This document shows positions 27,673 through 38,791 of a DNA stretch of 64,000 nt, piece after piece (positions within the stretch are counted from its first letter, which is position 1; every line of letters starts with the position of its first letter). The notes under the pieces were generated by a model. The model saw only the letters and a list, made by a program, of their open reading frames with translations, did no database searches and had not been told where the DNA came from. The translations under genes and the position numbers were made by a program. Source of the stretch: Larsenimonas suaedae (GTDB lineage: Bacteria > Pseudomonadota > Gammaproteobacteria > Pseudomonadales > Halomonadaceae); assembly GCF_023712105.1 (NCBI RefSeq), contig NZ_JAMLJI010000003.1, positions 310,001-374,000 on the forward strand, in the 5' to 3' direction.

Positions 27673-28853
27673 CGTCAAATGCCCCGTTCTGTCGCCTGTC
27701 GCGCCCAGGCATTGCCTCCTGTTTCGGCAGCAACCTCGACGACATCGCCCATGCCCTCGCCCACGGTGTGCGTGGCCTCTCACAGGTGGACCGCTATACA
27801 CCGGGCACGCCGCTGAGCCTCGGCCCGGTGACTCAGGCCCTGCCGGAAGAGAGCGACTGGCCCTTCAACCACCGAAGCCGCAACAACCGACTGATCAAGG
27901 CCGCGCTCGACGCGCTCGGCGACCAGCTCCCGGCGCTGCTTGACCGAGTCGCCCCCGAGCGCATCGGCGTCATCATGGGCAGCAGCACCTCAGGTGTCAG
28001 CGAGACCGAGGACGCGATCGCCCGCACCGGCGCCGGCAACGATTTCGATGACCAGTACTGCTACTACCGGCAGGAACTGGGCGCGCCCTCGGCGTTCATC
28101 GCCGAGCACCTCGGGCTCAAGGGGCCGCAGTGGACCATCTCGACGGCATGCACCTCAGGAGCGCGCGCCTTGAGCGCCGCCCGACGACTGCTGGCCACCG
28201 GCCGCTGTGATGCGGTCATCGCCGGTGGCGCCGACACGCTCTGCAACCTGACCGTACACGGATTTTCCTCGCTCGATGCGGTCAGCCCGACGCCGTGCCT
28301 GCCGTTTTCACAATACCGTCGCGGCATCAACATCGGCGAGGCGGCGGCGCTGTTCATCGTGACCCGCGATGAGGGCGGCATTCAGCTGACCGGCTACGGC
28401 GAAACCTCGGACGCCCATCACATCTCGGCGCCACACCCGGATGGCGACGGCGCGGCCCGTGCCATGCAACGCGCGCTCGACATGGCCGGACGCACGCCCA
28501 CCGACATCGGCTACCTGAACGCCCACGGCACCGCGACGCCGCATAATGACGCCATGGAAGCCCGAGCGATTCATCGTGTGTTTGGCGACGTAGCCGTGCC
28601 GGTCAGCGCGACCAAGGCGTTGACCGGCCATACCCTGGGCGCAGCCGGCACGCTTGAGGCGGCGTTTTGCTGGCTGGCGCTCGAGCGCCAGTTGCTTCCG
28701 CTGCACGTTTTCGACGGGGCATTCGATAGCGCCCTGCCGCCGCTTGCACTGGTTGATAACGCCACCCCCGCGGCGCCGCTTCGTGCCGCCATGAGTAACG
28801 TCTTCGCCTTCGGTGGCAACAACGCGACCCTGTTGCTGGAGCGCACGTCATGA
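27669..28853 (+). CDS. Beta-ketoacyl-ACP synthase (ApeO-like)
   Basis: A 394-residue FabF-type condensing enzyme. The catalytic triad is complete: Cys161 in STACTSGARAL, His in NAHGTATPHND and His in KALTGHTLGAAG. It should form the elongating heterodimer with the chain-length factor at the other end of the operon. It is the only full ketosynthase in the operon; E. coli has two (ApeO and ApeR). Coupled to both neighbours by 4-bp overlaps. Confidence 0.9.
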   Translation: MTSNAPFCRLSRPGIASCFGSNLDDIAHALAHGVRGLSQVDRYTPGTPLSLGPVTQALPEESDWPFNHRSRNNRLIKAALDALGDQLPALLDRVAPERIGVIMGSSTSGVSETEDAIARTGAGNDFDDQYCYYRQELGAPSAFIAEHLGLKGPQWTISTACTSGARALSAARRLLATGRCDAVIAGGADTLCNLTVHGFSSLDAVSPTPCLPFSQYRRGINIGEAAALFIVTRDEGGIQLTGYGETSDAHHISAPHPDGDGAARAMQRALDMAGRTPTDIGYLNAHGTATPHNDAMEARAIHRVFGDVAVPVSATKALTGHTLGAAGTLEAAFCWLALERQLLPLHVFDGAFDSALPPLALVDNATPAAPLRAAMSNVFAFGGNNATLLLERTS

Positions 28854-29293
28854 CGGGTTTTCCACGCCCTATTGCAGAGTGTGTCCCGCACCAGGGGCCA
28901 ATGTGCCTGCTCGATCAGGTCGAGGCGGCAAGCGCCGAGACCCTGACCGCCCGCGTGACGCCCACGCCGGGTGCGCTGTTTGCCGATGAAGTGGGCATCG
29001 ACGCCTGCGTTGGGCTCGAGTGGATCGCTCAGGCCATCGCCGCCTGGGGCTATCTCACCGCTGAGGAAGCCGGCACGCCCAAAAAAGGGCTACTTCTGGG
29101 GGCCAAGCGCTATCAACCAAGCGTCACGCATTTCGAGTACGGCCGTACTTATCGCGTCACCATCGAACCGGAGTTCGTGGCCGACAACGGCCTTGGCACG
29201 TTCAATGGCGCGATCTGGCTCGACGACACCTGCGTGGCCCAGGGCAACCTACGTATCTTTCAACCCGATAACCCGGAGGCCTTGACCGCGTGA
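28850..29293 (+). CDS. Hotdog dehydratase (ApeP-like)
   Basis: A 147-residue single-hotdog protein. CVPHQGPMCLLDQV, with the histidine in the PHQGPM context, and GLEWIAQAIAAWGYL are typical of the ApeP/XanB-type 3-hydroxyacyl-ACP dehydratase family. It would remove water after each ketoreduction to give the conjugated double bonds. Together with the hotdog domain fused to the ligase it gives the operon two dehydratases. It ends in a GTGA overlap with the ketoreductase gene. Confidence 0.83.
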   Translation: MTGFPRPIAECVPHQGPMCLLDQVEAASAETLTARVTPTPGALFADEVGIDACVGLEWIAQAIAAWGYLTAEEAGTPKKGLLLGAKRYQPSVTHFEYGRTYRVTIEPEFVADNGLGTFNGAIWLDDTCVAQGNLRIFQPDNPEALTA

Positions 29294-30033
29294 GTGATAA
29301 CACCCTCTCTTCCCGAACCATGTTAGTGACCGGTGCCGGCCGCGGCATTGGCCGAGCAATTGCGCTGCGTCTGGCCGCCGATGGCTTCGACATCGCTGTC
29401 CACTACCGCCAAAGCGACGAGCAGGCACGTGACGTGGCCGATGAAATTCGCACCCTCGGTCGTCATGCCCGTTTGATCCAGTTCGACCTGAAAGACCGCG
29501 AGGCCGCCCGGGCGGCGCTCGAGGCTGATATGGACGAGTTCGGCGCCTACTACGGTGTGATTCTCAACGCAGGCCTGAGTGCGGACGCGCCGTTTCCGGG
29601 CATGACCGACGATCAGTGGGACAGCGTACTGGAGACGAACCTCGACGGGTTCTACGCCGTATTGAGGCCCGTTGTAATGCCGATGGTGCAGGCAAAGACC
29701 GGCGGTCGCATCGTGACGCTGTCCTCGGCGGCTGGCGTGATCGGCCAGCGCGGCCAGGTCAATTACAGCGCGTCGAAAGGCGGGCTGATCGGAGCGACCA
29801 AGGCCCTTGCGATGGAGCTTGCCAAGCGTAAGATCACGGTCAACTGTGTCGCCCCGGGCTGGATCGAAAGCGACATGACCGACGCGATCGACCGAGCCCA
29901 CATCAAGTCGCAGGTGCCGATGCAGCGCATCGGTGTCCCCGAGGACGTCGCAGGCGTTGTCAGTTTTCTTTGCTCAAAAGACGCCGCCTACGTTACCCGT
30001 CAGGTCCTGGCCGTCAACGGCGGCATGTTCTAG
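29290..30033 (+). CDS. 3-oxoacyl-ACP reductase, FabG type (ApeQ-like)
   Basis: A 247-residue short-chain reductase from a GTG start inside the previous stop codon. The NADP-binding glycine motif is TGAGRGIGRAIA; NAG is in VILNAGLS; catalytic Ser-Tyr-Lys appear as LSSAAGVIGQRGQVNYSASK. It would reduce the 3-keto group on the ACP-bound chain in each cycle. It completes the minimal set ketosynthase, reductase, dehydratase in three consecutive genes. Confidence 0.9.
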   Translation: MSDNTLSSRTMLVTGAGRGIGRAIALRLAADGFDIAVHYRQSDEQARDVADEIRTLGRHARLIQFDLKDREAARAALEADMDEFGAYYGVILNAGLSADAPFPGMTDDQWDSVLETNLDGFYAVLRPVVMPMVQAKTGGRIVTLSSAAGVIGQRGQVNYSASKGGLIGATKALAMELAKRKITVNCVAPGWIESDMTDAIDRAHIKSQVPMQRIGVPEDVAGVVSFLCSKDAAYVTRQVLAVNGGMF

Positions 30034-30109
30034 AGCGATACGTTCAAAAAAACGGGGGGCGCCGACGCCAACAAGGGCGCCTACCGACACCAAGGAGAGG
30101 ATACGCACG

Positions 30110-30568
30110 ATGCGATATCGAACACTGACAGGCTCGATGATGGGCCTGGCACTTGCAGGGCTGATGATGACCACCCCCGCCCAAGCGCGTGACACGACCT
30201 ATTATCTGCCGTTCAAGGATGTGCTTTCACTGCCCCAGGCGCGGGAAAAACTCGACCCGTCCATCAGGCTTTACTTCGGCAACCAAATCCATCCTGAGGT
30301 CGAGGCGCGCCACAACGGCTACTACGTCGATCGCAAGACCAGCTCCGTCACCAAGACCGATGAGGAAGCCTGCCGCTGGGTGGCGCTTTCGGCCTTGATC
30401 GATCTGCAGGAGCGGGCGCGCTTTGTCGGCGCCAACGCCGTTACCAACATCAGTAGCTATTACAACAAGCAGGAATACGTCGACGACAACAAGTACGAAT
30501 GTCATGCCGGCAATGTCGTGGCGGGCGTCGCGCTCAAGGGCAAGATGGTCACCCTGCCCGTTCAGTGA
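30110..30568 (+). CDS. Small exported 'excinuclease-like' protein closing the APE operon
   Basis: A 152-residue protein with a Sec signal peptide (cleavage near AQA, about residue 25). The C-terminal part has GANAVTNISSYYNKQEYV and a later GNVVAGVALKGKMV. Similar proteins are often auto-named 'excinuclease ATPase subunit', but there is no ATPase motif, so that name should not be used. The GANAVTNI stretch recalls YbjQ-like domains. Ribosome site AAGGAGAGG is strong. It lies before a terminator, so it is probably the last gene of the operon; the function is unknown. Confidence 0.65.
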   Translation: MRYRTLTGSMMGLALAGLMMTTPAQARDTTYYLPFKDVLSLPQAREKLDPSIRLYFGNQIHPEVEARHNGYYVDRKTSSVTKTDEEACRWVALSALIDLQERARFVGANAVTNISSYYNKQEYVDDNKYECHAGNVVAGVALKGKMVTLPVQ

Positions 30569-30574
30569 TGTCTC

Positions 30575-30600
30575 GGGCGAGGCACCTGCCTCGCCCTTCT
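30575..30600 (+). terminator. Terminator of the APE operon
   Basis: GGGCGAGGC and GCCTCGCCC (30575-30596) form a perfect 9-bp stem with a 4-base loop, followed by TTCT, only seven bases after the last stop codon. Confidence 0.8.
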
Positions 30601-30692
30601 CATGACTTTTCCCCTACTCCCATTTCTCACATAATGCCGCCCTTGCTCTGGGTGGACTGCCCAGATGCGCCCTAAAACGATAAGGATGCTTC

Positions 30693-31901
30693 ATGGCAGT
30701 ACGACTTTTGAAAAACACCGGCCTGCAGGTGGTCATTGCGATGATCATCGGGGTGCTGACCGGCATCGCGCTCGGTAAAGACGCTTCGATGTTCGCACCG
30801 CTCGGGGATCTGTTCATTCACCTGATCACCATGCTGGTCGTTCCGCTGATCGCGGTCGCGATTATTTCCGGCGCGGCAGGCCTCGGCAACAGCTCATCGG
30901 CCGGTCGCATGGGGGCGCTGACGCTCGGCTTCTTTCTGACAAGCAGCGCCATCGCGGTCGGCCTGGCCTTGCTTCTGGGCGAGCTGCTTCATCCAGGCGT
31001 CGGGGTCGATCTAAGTCAGAGCCTGTCCAACGAGTACGCCGATAAAGGCAACGTGCCAGGGTTTTGGGACACACTCCTTGGCATGGTACCCACCAACATC
31101 TTTGCGGCCTTGAGTCAGGCCAACATCCTGCAGATTCTGGTGTTTTGCATGTTCTTCGGGCTGGCGCTGACGCGTGTGGACAAGACCCGCGTCGCGCCCC
31201 TGCTCGATGGCCTGCAGACGGTCATGGACGCGTTTATCTGGATGATCAAGGTCGTGATGTATCTCGCACCCATCGGTGTATTCGGCCTGATGGCCGACGC
31301 CGTAGGCACCTTCGGCTTCGGTGTGCTCGAATCGGTCAGTCGACTGGTCGGAGTCTATTTTGTCGGTCTTTTGATCTTCGGGCTGGTGGTGTATCCACTT
31401 ATCGTGCGCTTTTGCTCGGATCTGTCGCTCAAGGTCTTTTTCAGCCGGATGAAAAAGCCTCAGGTCGTTGCGCTCTCGACCGCCTCCAGCATGGCCACGC
31501 TGCCGATCAATATGGAAGTGGCCGAGAAGGAGCTGGGGCTTTCCAATGAAACCTGCTCATTCGTTTTGCCACTGGGGGCCACCATCAATATGGCCGGCAA
31601 CGCGATCTATTATGGCCTCGCAGCGGTATTTTTCGCCCAGGTCTTCGGCGTTGATCTAAGCCTTGGCGCGTACGGTGCGATTATCTTTACCGCAACGATC
31701 GGTGCCATCGGTCAAGCGGGCGTGCCAGGCCCCTCCTTTCTGGTGGTGGCGGTATTGATCGCGGCCGGTATTCCGACCGAAGGCCTCCCGCTTCTGATCG
31801 CGCTCGACCGCATCTTCGACATGACCCGCACGGCGCTGAACGTCACCGGTGATGTGGTGGGTGCCGCAGTGGTCGATAAGTGGGGACGAAAAAACGCCTG
31901 A
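30693..31901 (+). CDS. Dicarboxylate/amino acid:cation symporter (DAACS family)
   Basis: A 402-residue inner-membrane symporter of the GltP/DctA/Gltph type. The serine-rich hairpin (ALSTASSMATLPINME), the GATINMAGNAIYYG block of helix 7 and the second hairpin (GQAGVPGPSF) with the final DRIFDMTRTALNVTGD are all clear. Such proteins import glutamate, aspartate or C4-dicarboxylates with Na+ or H+; which one cannot be read here. It is a single gene between two terminators. Confidence 0.92.
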   Translation: MAVRLLKNTGLQVVIAMIIGVLTGIALGKDASMFAPLGDLFIHLITMLVVPLIAVAIISGAAGLGNSSSAGRMGALTLGFFLTSSAIAVGLALLLGELLHPGVGVDLSQSLSNEYADKGNVPGFWDTLLGMVPTNIFAALSQANILQILVFCMFFGLALTRVDKTRVAPLLDGLQTVMDAFIWMIKVVMYLAPIGVFGLMADAVGTFGFGVLESVSRLVGVYFVGLLIFGLVVYPLIVRFCSDLSLKVFFSRMKKPQVVALSTASSMATLPINMEVAEKELGLSNETCSFVLPLGATINMAGNAIYYGLAAVFFAQVFGVDLSLGAYGAIIFTATIGAIGQAGVPGPSFLVVAVLIAAGIPTEGLPLLIALDRIFDMTRTALNVTGDVVGAAVVDKWGRKNA

Positions 31902-31911
31902 CAAGCACGTC

Positions 31912-31941
31912 AAAAAAACCCGCCGATTGGCGGGTTTTTTT
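31912..31941. terminator. Bidirectional terminator between the symporter and dacB
   Basis: CCCGCC-GATT-GGCGGG (31919-31934) with seven As before it and seven Ts after it, set between two convergent genes. Confidence 0.93.
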
Positions 31942-31953
31942 AAGTCGTACGTC

Positions 31954-33399
31954 TCAGTTTTGCTCGATCATTGGGGTCAGATCCTTTGAAACCGCCTCGA
32001 GCACGGTCTTCCACTGCAGGTACGGCTGTGCCGCCCGCCCGTTGACCAGCACGGAAAACGCCCCCCAGCGGCCACTCTTGGTCCGGAAATAGCCACCGAT
32101 GGCGCGTACGGGCACCGGCTCGTTAAGCGTTCCGGTCTTGATCATGACGTTGTTCTGAAAGCTGTCGCTGCCGCGCCGGATAAAGCGCATCGGGCCGTTG
32201 ACCGGTGTTTGCATTCCGGCCACGAACACTGGAAACAGCGCCGGGCGATGATACATCGCGTCCAATAGCGCCACCACACCGTGGGCAGACGTCTTGTTTT
32301 GAGGCGTCAATCCGCTGCCGCTCAGCAGTGTGACGGGGCCGTGATCCGGGATGGTCGCGGTAAAGCGCTCAAGCGCAGTGCTTGCGTTGGCAAGCGTTGC
32401 CGGCTTGATTGCAGAAAGATTGAGCGCCAGCGTATCGGCCATGAAGTTGTTGGAATAGTTCATCATGCGAAGCAGGAGTTCCTGCATCGTGGGCCCATCG
32501 ACGGAAGAAAGCACCTTGGCCTGAGGCCCCGGCCGGCTGGATGTCACCGAGCCCTCGCCACCGACCTTGATGCCGGCCTGCTCGAGCAGATCCGACAGCG
32601 TATAGAGACTTTGCTGCGCGGGGTCGGCGCTGGCCCGGTAGACGTTTCGCGGGTAGGAATCGGCCGCGATCTGTCCTTTCAGATTCAGCGTATCGATCGA
32701 GCCGGTCGTGACCCGCTGCCCGGATACCGACGTTGCGCCACTCGCACGTACGGTGGTAATGCTGCTGTCGACCCGGGGCAAGGGCTTGACGCCGAAACAG
32801 CCGCTAACGCGGGCTGGATCACCGATGGCCTTGCCTGGATAGACTCGAACGCACCAGTTGGCGAAATCGACCGCGGCGGATGAAAGCAGCGCATCATAGG
32901 CATGGCGCGAGGACGTTCTGGCTCGGCAGCGATCGGTGCTCACACACGGCACCGGCCCAAACTGCCACTGACTGACCAACAGATTGCCACGAATGCGCTT
33001 GATGCCGAGCTGCTTGAGCCCCTGCACCAGCATCCAGTAATCGTTTGACGTCAGCCCCGGGTCGCCGTCGCCTTCGAGGATCAGATCACCGCGCACCACG
33101 CCCTGCTCGATAACACCGTTGGTGACCAGCCGAGTGGTGAAGCGTTTCTGAGGGCCGAACCGATCAAGCGCTGCAGCGGAGATGTAGAGCTTGCTGACCG
33201 AGGCCGGCGTCAGCAGGGTTCTTGGCGCCACCGAGCCAAGCGAGGTGTTCGTGTCCAGAAGTTCGGCGCTTGCACTGACATTGAACCCTTTGTCGCCCAA
33301 TGCCTTGACGGCGTCGAAGCCGGCGGCCTGAGCGATCACCGGTGCCATGACCAAGAGTACCGCGCCTACCCAGCGTACTGCGTTACTGCGTCCCTGCAT
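31954..33399 (-). CDS. dacB: D-alanyl-D-alanine carboxypeptidase/endopeptidase (PBP4)
   Basis: A periplasmic class C low-molecular-weight penicillin-binding protein that trims D-Ala and cleaves peptidoglycan cross-links. After a signal peptide (hydrophobic residues 10-25, ending AQA) come the SxxK motif SVSK in LTPASVSKLY, the SxN motif in NYSNNFMAD and KTG in IKTGTLNEP. The 481 residues include the extra domain between SxxK and SxN that is typical of PBP4. GGGAG precedes the ATG. Single gene. Confidence 0.93.
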   Translation of the reverse strand: MQGRSNAVRWVGAVLLVMAPVIAQAAGFDAVKALGDKGFNVSASAELLDTNTSLGSVAPRTLLTPASVSKLYISAAALDRFGPQKRFTTRLVTNGVIEQGVVRGDLILEGDGDPGLTSNDYWMLVQGLKQLGIKRIRGNLLVSQWQFGPVPCVSTDRCRARTSSRHAYDALLSSAAVDFANWCVRVYPGKAIGDPARVSGCFGVKPLPRVDSSITTVRASGATSVSGQRVTTGSIDTLNLKGQIAADSYPRNVYRASADPAQQSLYTLSDLLEQAGIKVGGEGSVTSSRPGPQAKVLSSVDGPTMQELLLRMMNYSNNFMADTLALNLSAIKPATLANASTALERFTATIPDHGPVTLLSGSGLTPQNKTSAHGVVALLDAMYHRPALFPVFVAGMQTPVNGPMRFIRRGSDSFQNNVMIKTGTLNEPVPVRAIGGYFRTKSGRWGAFSVLVNGRAAQPYLQWKTVLEAVSKDLTPMIEQN

Positions 33400-33477
33400 G
33401 ATTGAGCTCCCTGCGTATGTTCACCGCGACAGCTTACTGATCGATTCAGAAGAAGGACAGAAGGTTCTATTAGAAAG

Positions 33478-34161
33478 CTAAGGCAGAAGGCTTATGTCGA
33501 ACGTTAAATCGGCGTGAAGTCGCCACAGGGTCTGACCACTCAGGTCGTATTTGCGCTCGAACGGCGTCAAATACGCACCGCCTGGCGAAAACGCAGCCAC
33601 ATCAGGCGACGCGGAGGCATTGGCAAGCGTCAGTGCCTGCGCAAACTCCGTGACATAGAGCTGCCAGTTCGAGCGCAGCTCGAGTCGCCCACCGAGACCA
33701 ACCAGCGCCGGAAAAACTGGGTGCCCGTGCCAACGCATCTTCAAGTGGCGCGCTTTTGGATACGGATTGGGGTAAAGCAGAAAATGGTGTGTCGGTTGCC
33801 ACCGGGCTGCCAGCGCCAGGCGCCAGATATCCACCAGATCGGCCCGGACCAGCCGGGCGTTGTCCGGTACCGGGCCGTGGTCGCGGCTTAATCGGTCGGC
33901 GCTGCGATCAATGCCGATCACCCAGTGATCCGGAAATCGCTCGGCAAGTTTTCGAGTGGAGACGCCGACACCGCAGCCGGAATCCAGAATCAGGGGCGCC
34001 TGGGCGCTCGAGATCGACTCGGTCACGTCATCGAATGCGGCCTGGGAATGTGCAGCGATCGGGCGCTGCCAATGCGCGCCCAGAGCTCTGGACACACGCG
34101 CCTGAAGCTTGTCGTGAACGCCTGTCTGATTGGTGAAAATGGGGGAAGAATCTGCCTTCAT
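33478..34161 (-). CDS. TrmB-like SAM-dependent methyltransferase
   Basis: A 227-residue class I methyltransferase. The SAM-binding motif I is LILDSGCGVGVSTRKLAERF; motif II VIGIDRSADRLSR; and FLLYPNPYPKARHLKMRWHG resembles the PDPWPKxRHxKRR block of tRNA (guanine-N7) methyltransferase. Divergence from that block (NPYPK for DPWPK) leaves the tRNA substrate unproven. The start at 34161 has GAGG upstream; 30 earlier codons are open but have no ribosome site. It is divergent from fabY. Confidence 0.78.
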   Translation of the reverse strand: MKADSSPIFTNQTGVHDKLQARVSRALGAHWQRPIAAHSQAAFDDVTESISSAQAPLILDSGCGVGVSTRKLAERFPDHWVIGIDRSADRLSRDHGPVPDNARLVRADLVDIWRLALAARWQPTHHFLLYPNPYPKARHLKMRWHGHPVFPALVGLGGRLELRSNWQLYVTEFAQALTLANASASPDVAAFSPGGAYLTPFERKYDLSGQTLWRLHADLTFDISLLP

Positions 34162-34356
34162 TGCCTCGGGTCCAAACCAGCAAAACTCGCATGATACGCC
34201 GGATGGGCAAGCCCTGGCAGCCCGGGCATTTCTTAAGCCTCGGCTCAGCATGACGCGAGCGTGCGTGCGATGCTATCATCGCAGGATTGTACGCCCATGA
34301 CAGCATGATGACTGCACGGGCGATCGTCGATATGAACGTTTTACGAGGGACGCGGC

Positions 34357-37117
<2,761 letters not shown>

Positions 37118-37140
37118 CAGCAGCTCTGCGTCGCGTATAA

Positions 37141-37169
37141 AAAAACGGCCACCCTGAGGTGGCCGTTTT
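37141..37169. terminator. Bidirectional terminator between the ferredoxin and porin genes
   Basis: ACGGCCACC-CTGA-GGTGGCCGT (37145-37166) with As before and Ts after, between convergent genes. Confidence 0.92.
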
Positions 37170-37196
37170 CGTTGCCTCTGATGCAAGACAAACCAT

Positions 37197-38594
37197 CTAA
37201 AAGGCGTAGGTCGCCAGCACTTCGACAATCTGGGATGGCTCGTCACGCCCGAAAATGTCTTCGGCGCCCTCATCGGGCAAGGCGACACCGTAGATGCCCG
37301 AGAGCGTCAAACGCTCGCTGACGCGCCAGTTGGCGTAAACATCCAGCTCCTTTGCAAACTCGTCGCTGCCAGCCCCGGCAACGTCTGCATCATCGAGGCG
37401 AAAGCGATAGGCCAGAAGCCCCGTTTCCAGATCGTCTCTCGGGGCGATCGAAGCTTTCAGCATGCCGACCTTCAAGTTGCTGTTGAACAGCATGTATTCA
37501 CCGACAACCTCCCCCATGAACCAGTTACCCCAACCGCCTGCGAATTCGTAGAACAATGTATCGTAGCGTGGGCTGAACTCGGCGTAGCGATAGGCCACTT
37601 CGGGCCGCCAGGGCGTTTCGGTAAAGGTGTAGGTACTCTGGAGATACCAGGCGTGCTCGCTGAGATTTTGGGCATCGTTGCGCTCGTGCACGTACTGACC
37701 CCCGAGCGCCCAGCCCGGCAGGCGTTCAAGAGGCTTGCCCTTGAGCCGTACGTTCCAGACCGACATGCCGTCGCGGCTCTGTGTGTCGCTGTCTTCGATC
37801 TTCAAATAGGCACCGCCCAGCTTGGCGCGCTCGGCAAACGTATAGGACGCATTGATGCCATTGAGGGTTGTTTCAACGTCCGGGCCGCCCTGCTTGTACT
37901 TGTCGGCCTCAAGGCGAAACAGATCGGCATGAACGCCGCCCGAGTCAAATGAGGCCACAGCCGCGTTCTTGAACCCCTGGCTTGCGCCGATGTAGTAGCC
38001 GCCATATTTTCCAGTGTCGGTGAATCCATCCCCGATCAAAAAACCCTCGCCAAACATGAACTGCTGTCGGCCGAGTGACAGCGTGATGGCGTCGTCGTCC
38101 AGCGCATCAAAAAGCGCACCGCTTTGCCAACCGACGTAGGCGCGATCGATCCGGGCGTTTTCGGGATGACCAGGCGTCGCCCCCGACGCATCGCCGTACC
38201 TGTTGCCCCGGGTCATGCTGGTGACCGCGGTCAGCCCTGCGAACACCTTGCTCCGCCCCGTATCGAGTTCAGCGCGAAGCGTGGGCATCGCCGTGGCCTC
38301 CCACCAGCCGGGGTTTTGCCGTGTAGGCGAGCCTCCGATCGAGCGTGTGGCGCCGAAATTGGCGTTTTTGGTCGCAGCGCCAAACGCGAACGCCTTGAAC
38401 CCGCCATAAAGCCGAACCCCTGAATCACTTTCATACAGCGTATGTGGCGCAGAAGGCTCCTGAATACCGGGGTCGATGTAATCCAGATCGGTTACTGCTG
38501 CCTGCGCTGACGCTGTCATCACCATGCCGGCCTCGAGTGCGCTGAGCCAGAGGATGGCGTGACGTGCGCGTGTCCTGATTGCTCGTTGTTGCAT
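37197..38594 (-). CDS. Alginate-export-type outer membrane beta-barrel protein
   Basis: A 465-residue protein with a signal peptide ending ASAQA. The mature part alternates aromatic and polar residues in many short strands and ends in LATYAF, the terminal Phe of outer-membrane barrels. Blocks such as LSLGRQQFMFGEGFLIGDGF, FFDSGG-like loops and WYLQSTYTF resemble the alginate export family (PF13372). No alginate synthesis genes are near, so it is better read as a barrel for some acidic sugar or hydrophobic compound. Single gene. Confidence 0.72.
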   Translation of the reverse strand: MQQRAIRTRARHAILWLSALEAGMVMTASAQAAVTDLDYIDPGIQEPSAPHTLYESDSGVRLYGGFKAFAFGAATKNANFGATRSIGGSPTRQNPGWWEATAMPTLRAELDTGRSKVFAGLTAVTSMTRGNRYGDASGATPGHPENARIDRAYVGWQSGALFDALDDDAITLSLGRQQFMFGEGFLIGDGFTDTGKYGGYYIGASQGFKNAAVASFDSGGVHADLFRLEADKYKQGGPDVETTLNGINASYTFAERAKLGGAYLKIEDSDTQSRDGMSVWNVRLKGKPLERLPGWALGGQYVHERNDAQNLSEHAWYLQSTYTFTETPWRPEVAYRYAEFSPRYDTLFYEFAGGWGNWFMGEVVGEYMLFNSNLKVGMLKASIAPRDDLETGLLAYRFRLDDADVAGAGSDEFAKELDVYANWRVSERLTLSGIYGVALPDEGAEDIFGRDEPSQIVEVLATYAF

Positions 38595-38791
38595 TACCTA
38601 GTCCAAAAACGGAGCCGAAGGCTCGGCTCGAAGTAAAACCTCATCACACTGCCTCGCTTCGATGGGTTTCTCATGAAAAAACAAAAGCGTAGACCGTTCG
38701 ATCCGATAATGACGTACCATTTCTTTATTGTTGCCGGCCCTTTGCTCGCTCGGCCCTTTCGGCTTTCGCTTTGACTACGCTGGACATTCTG

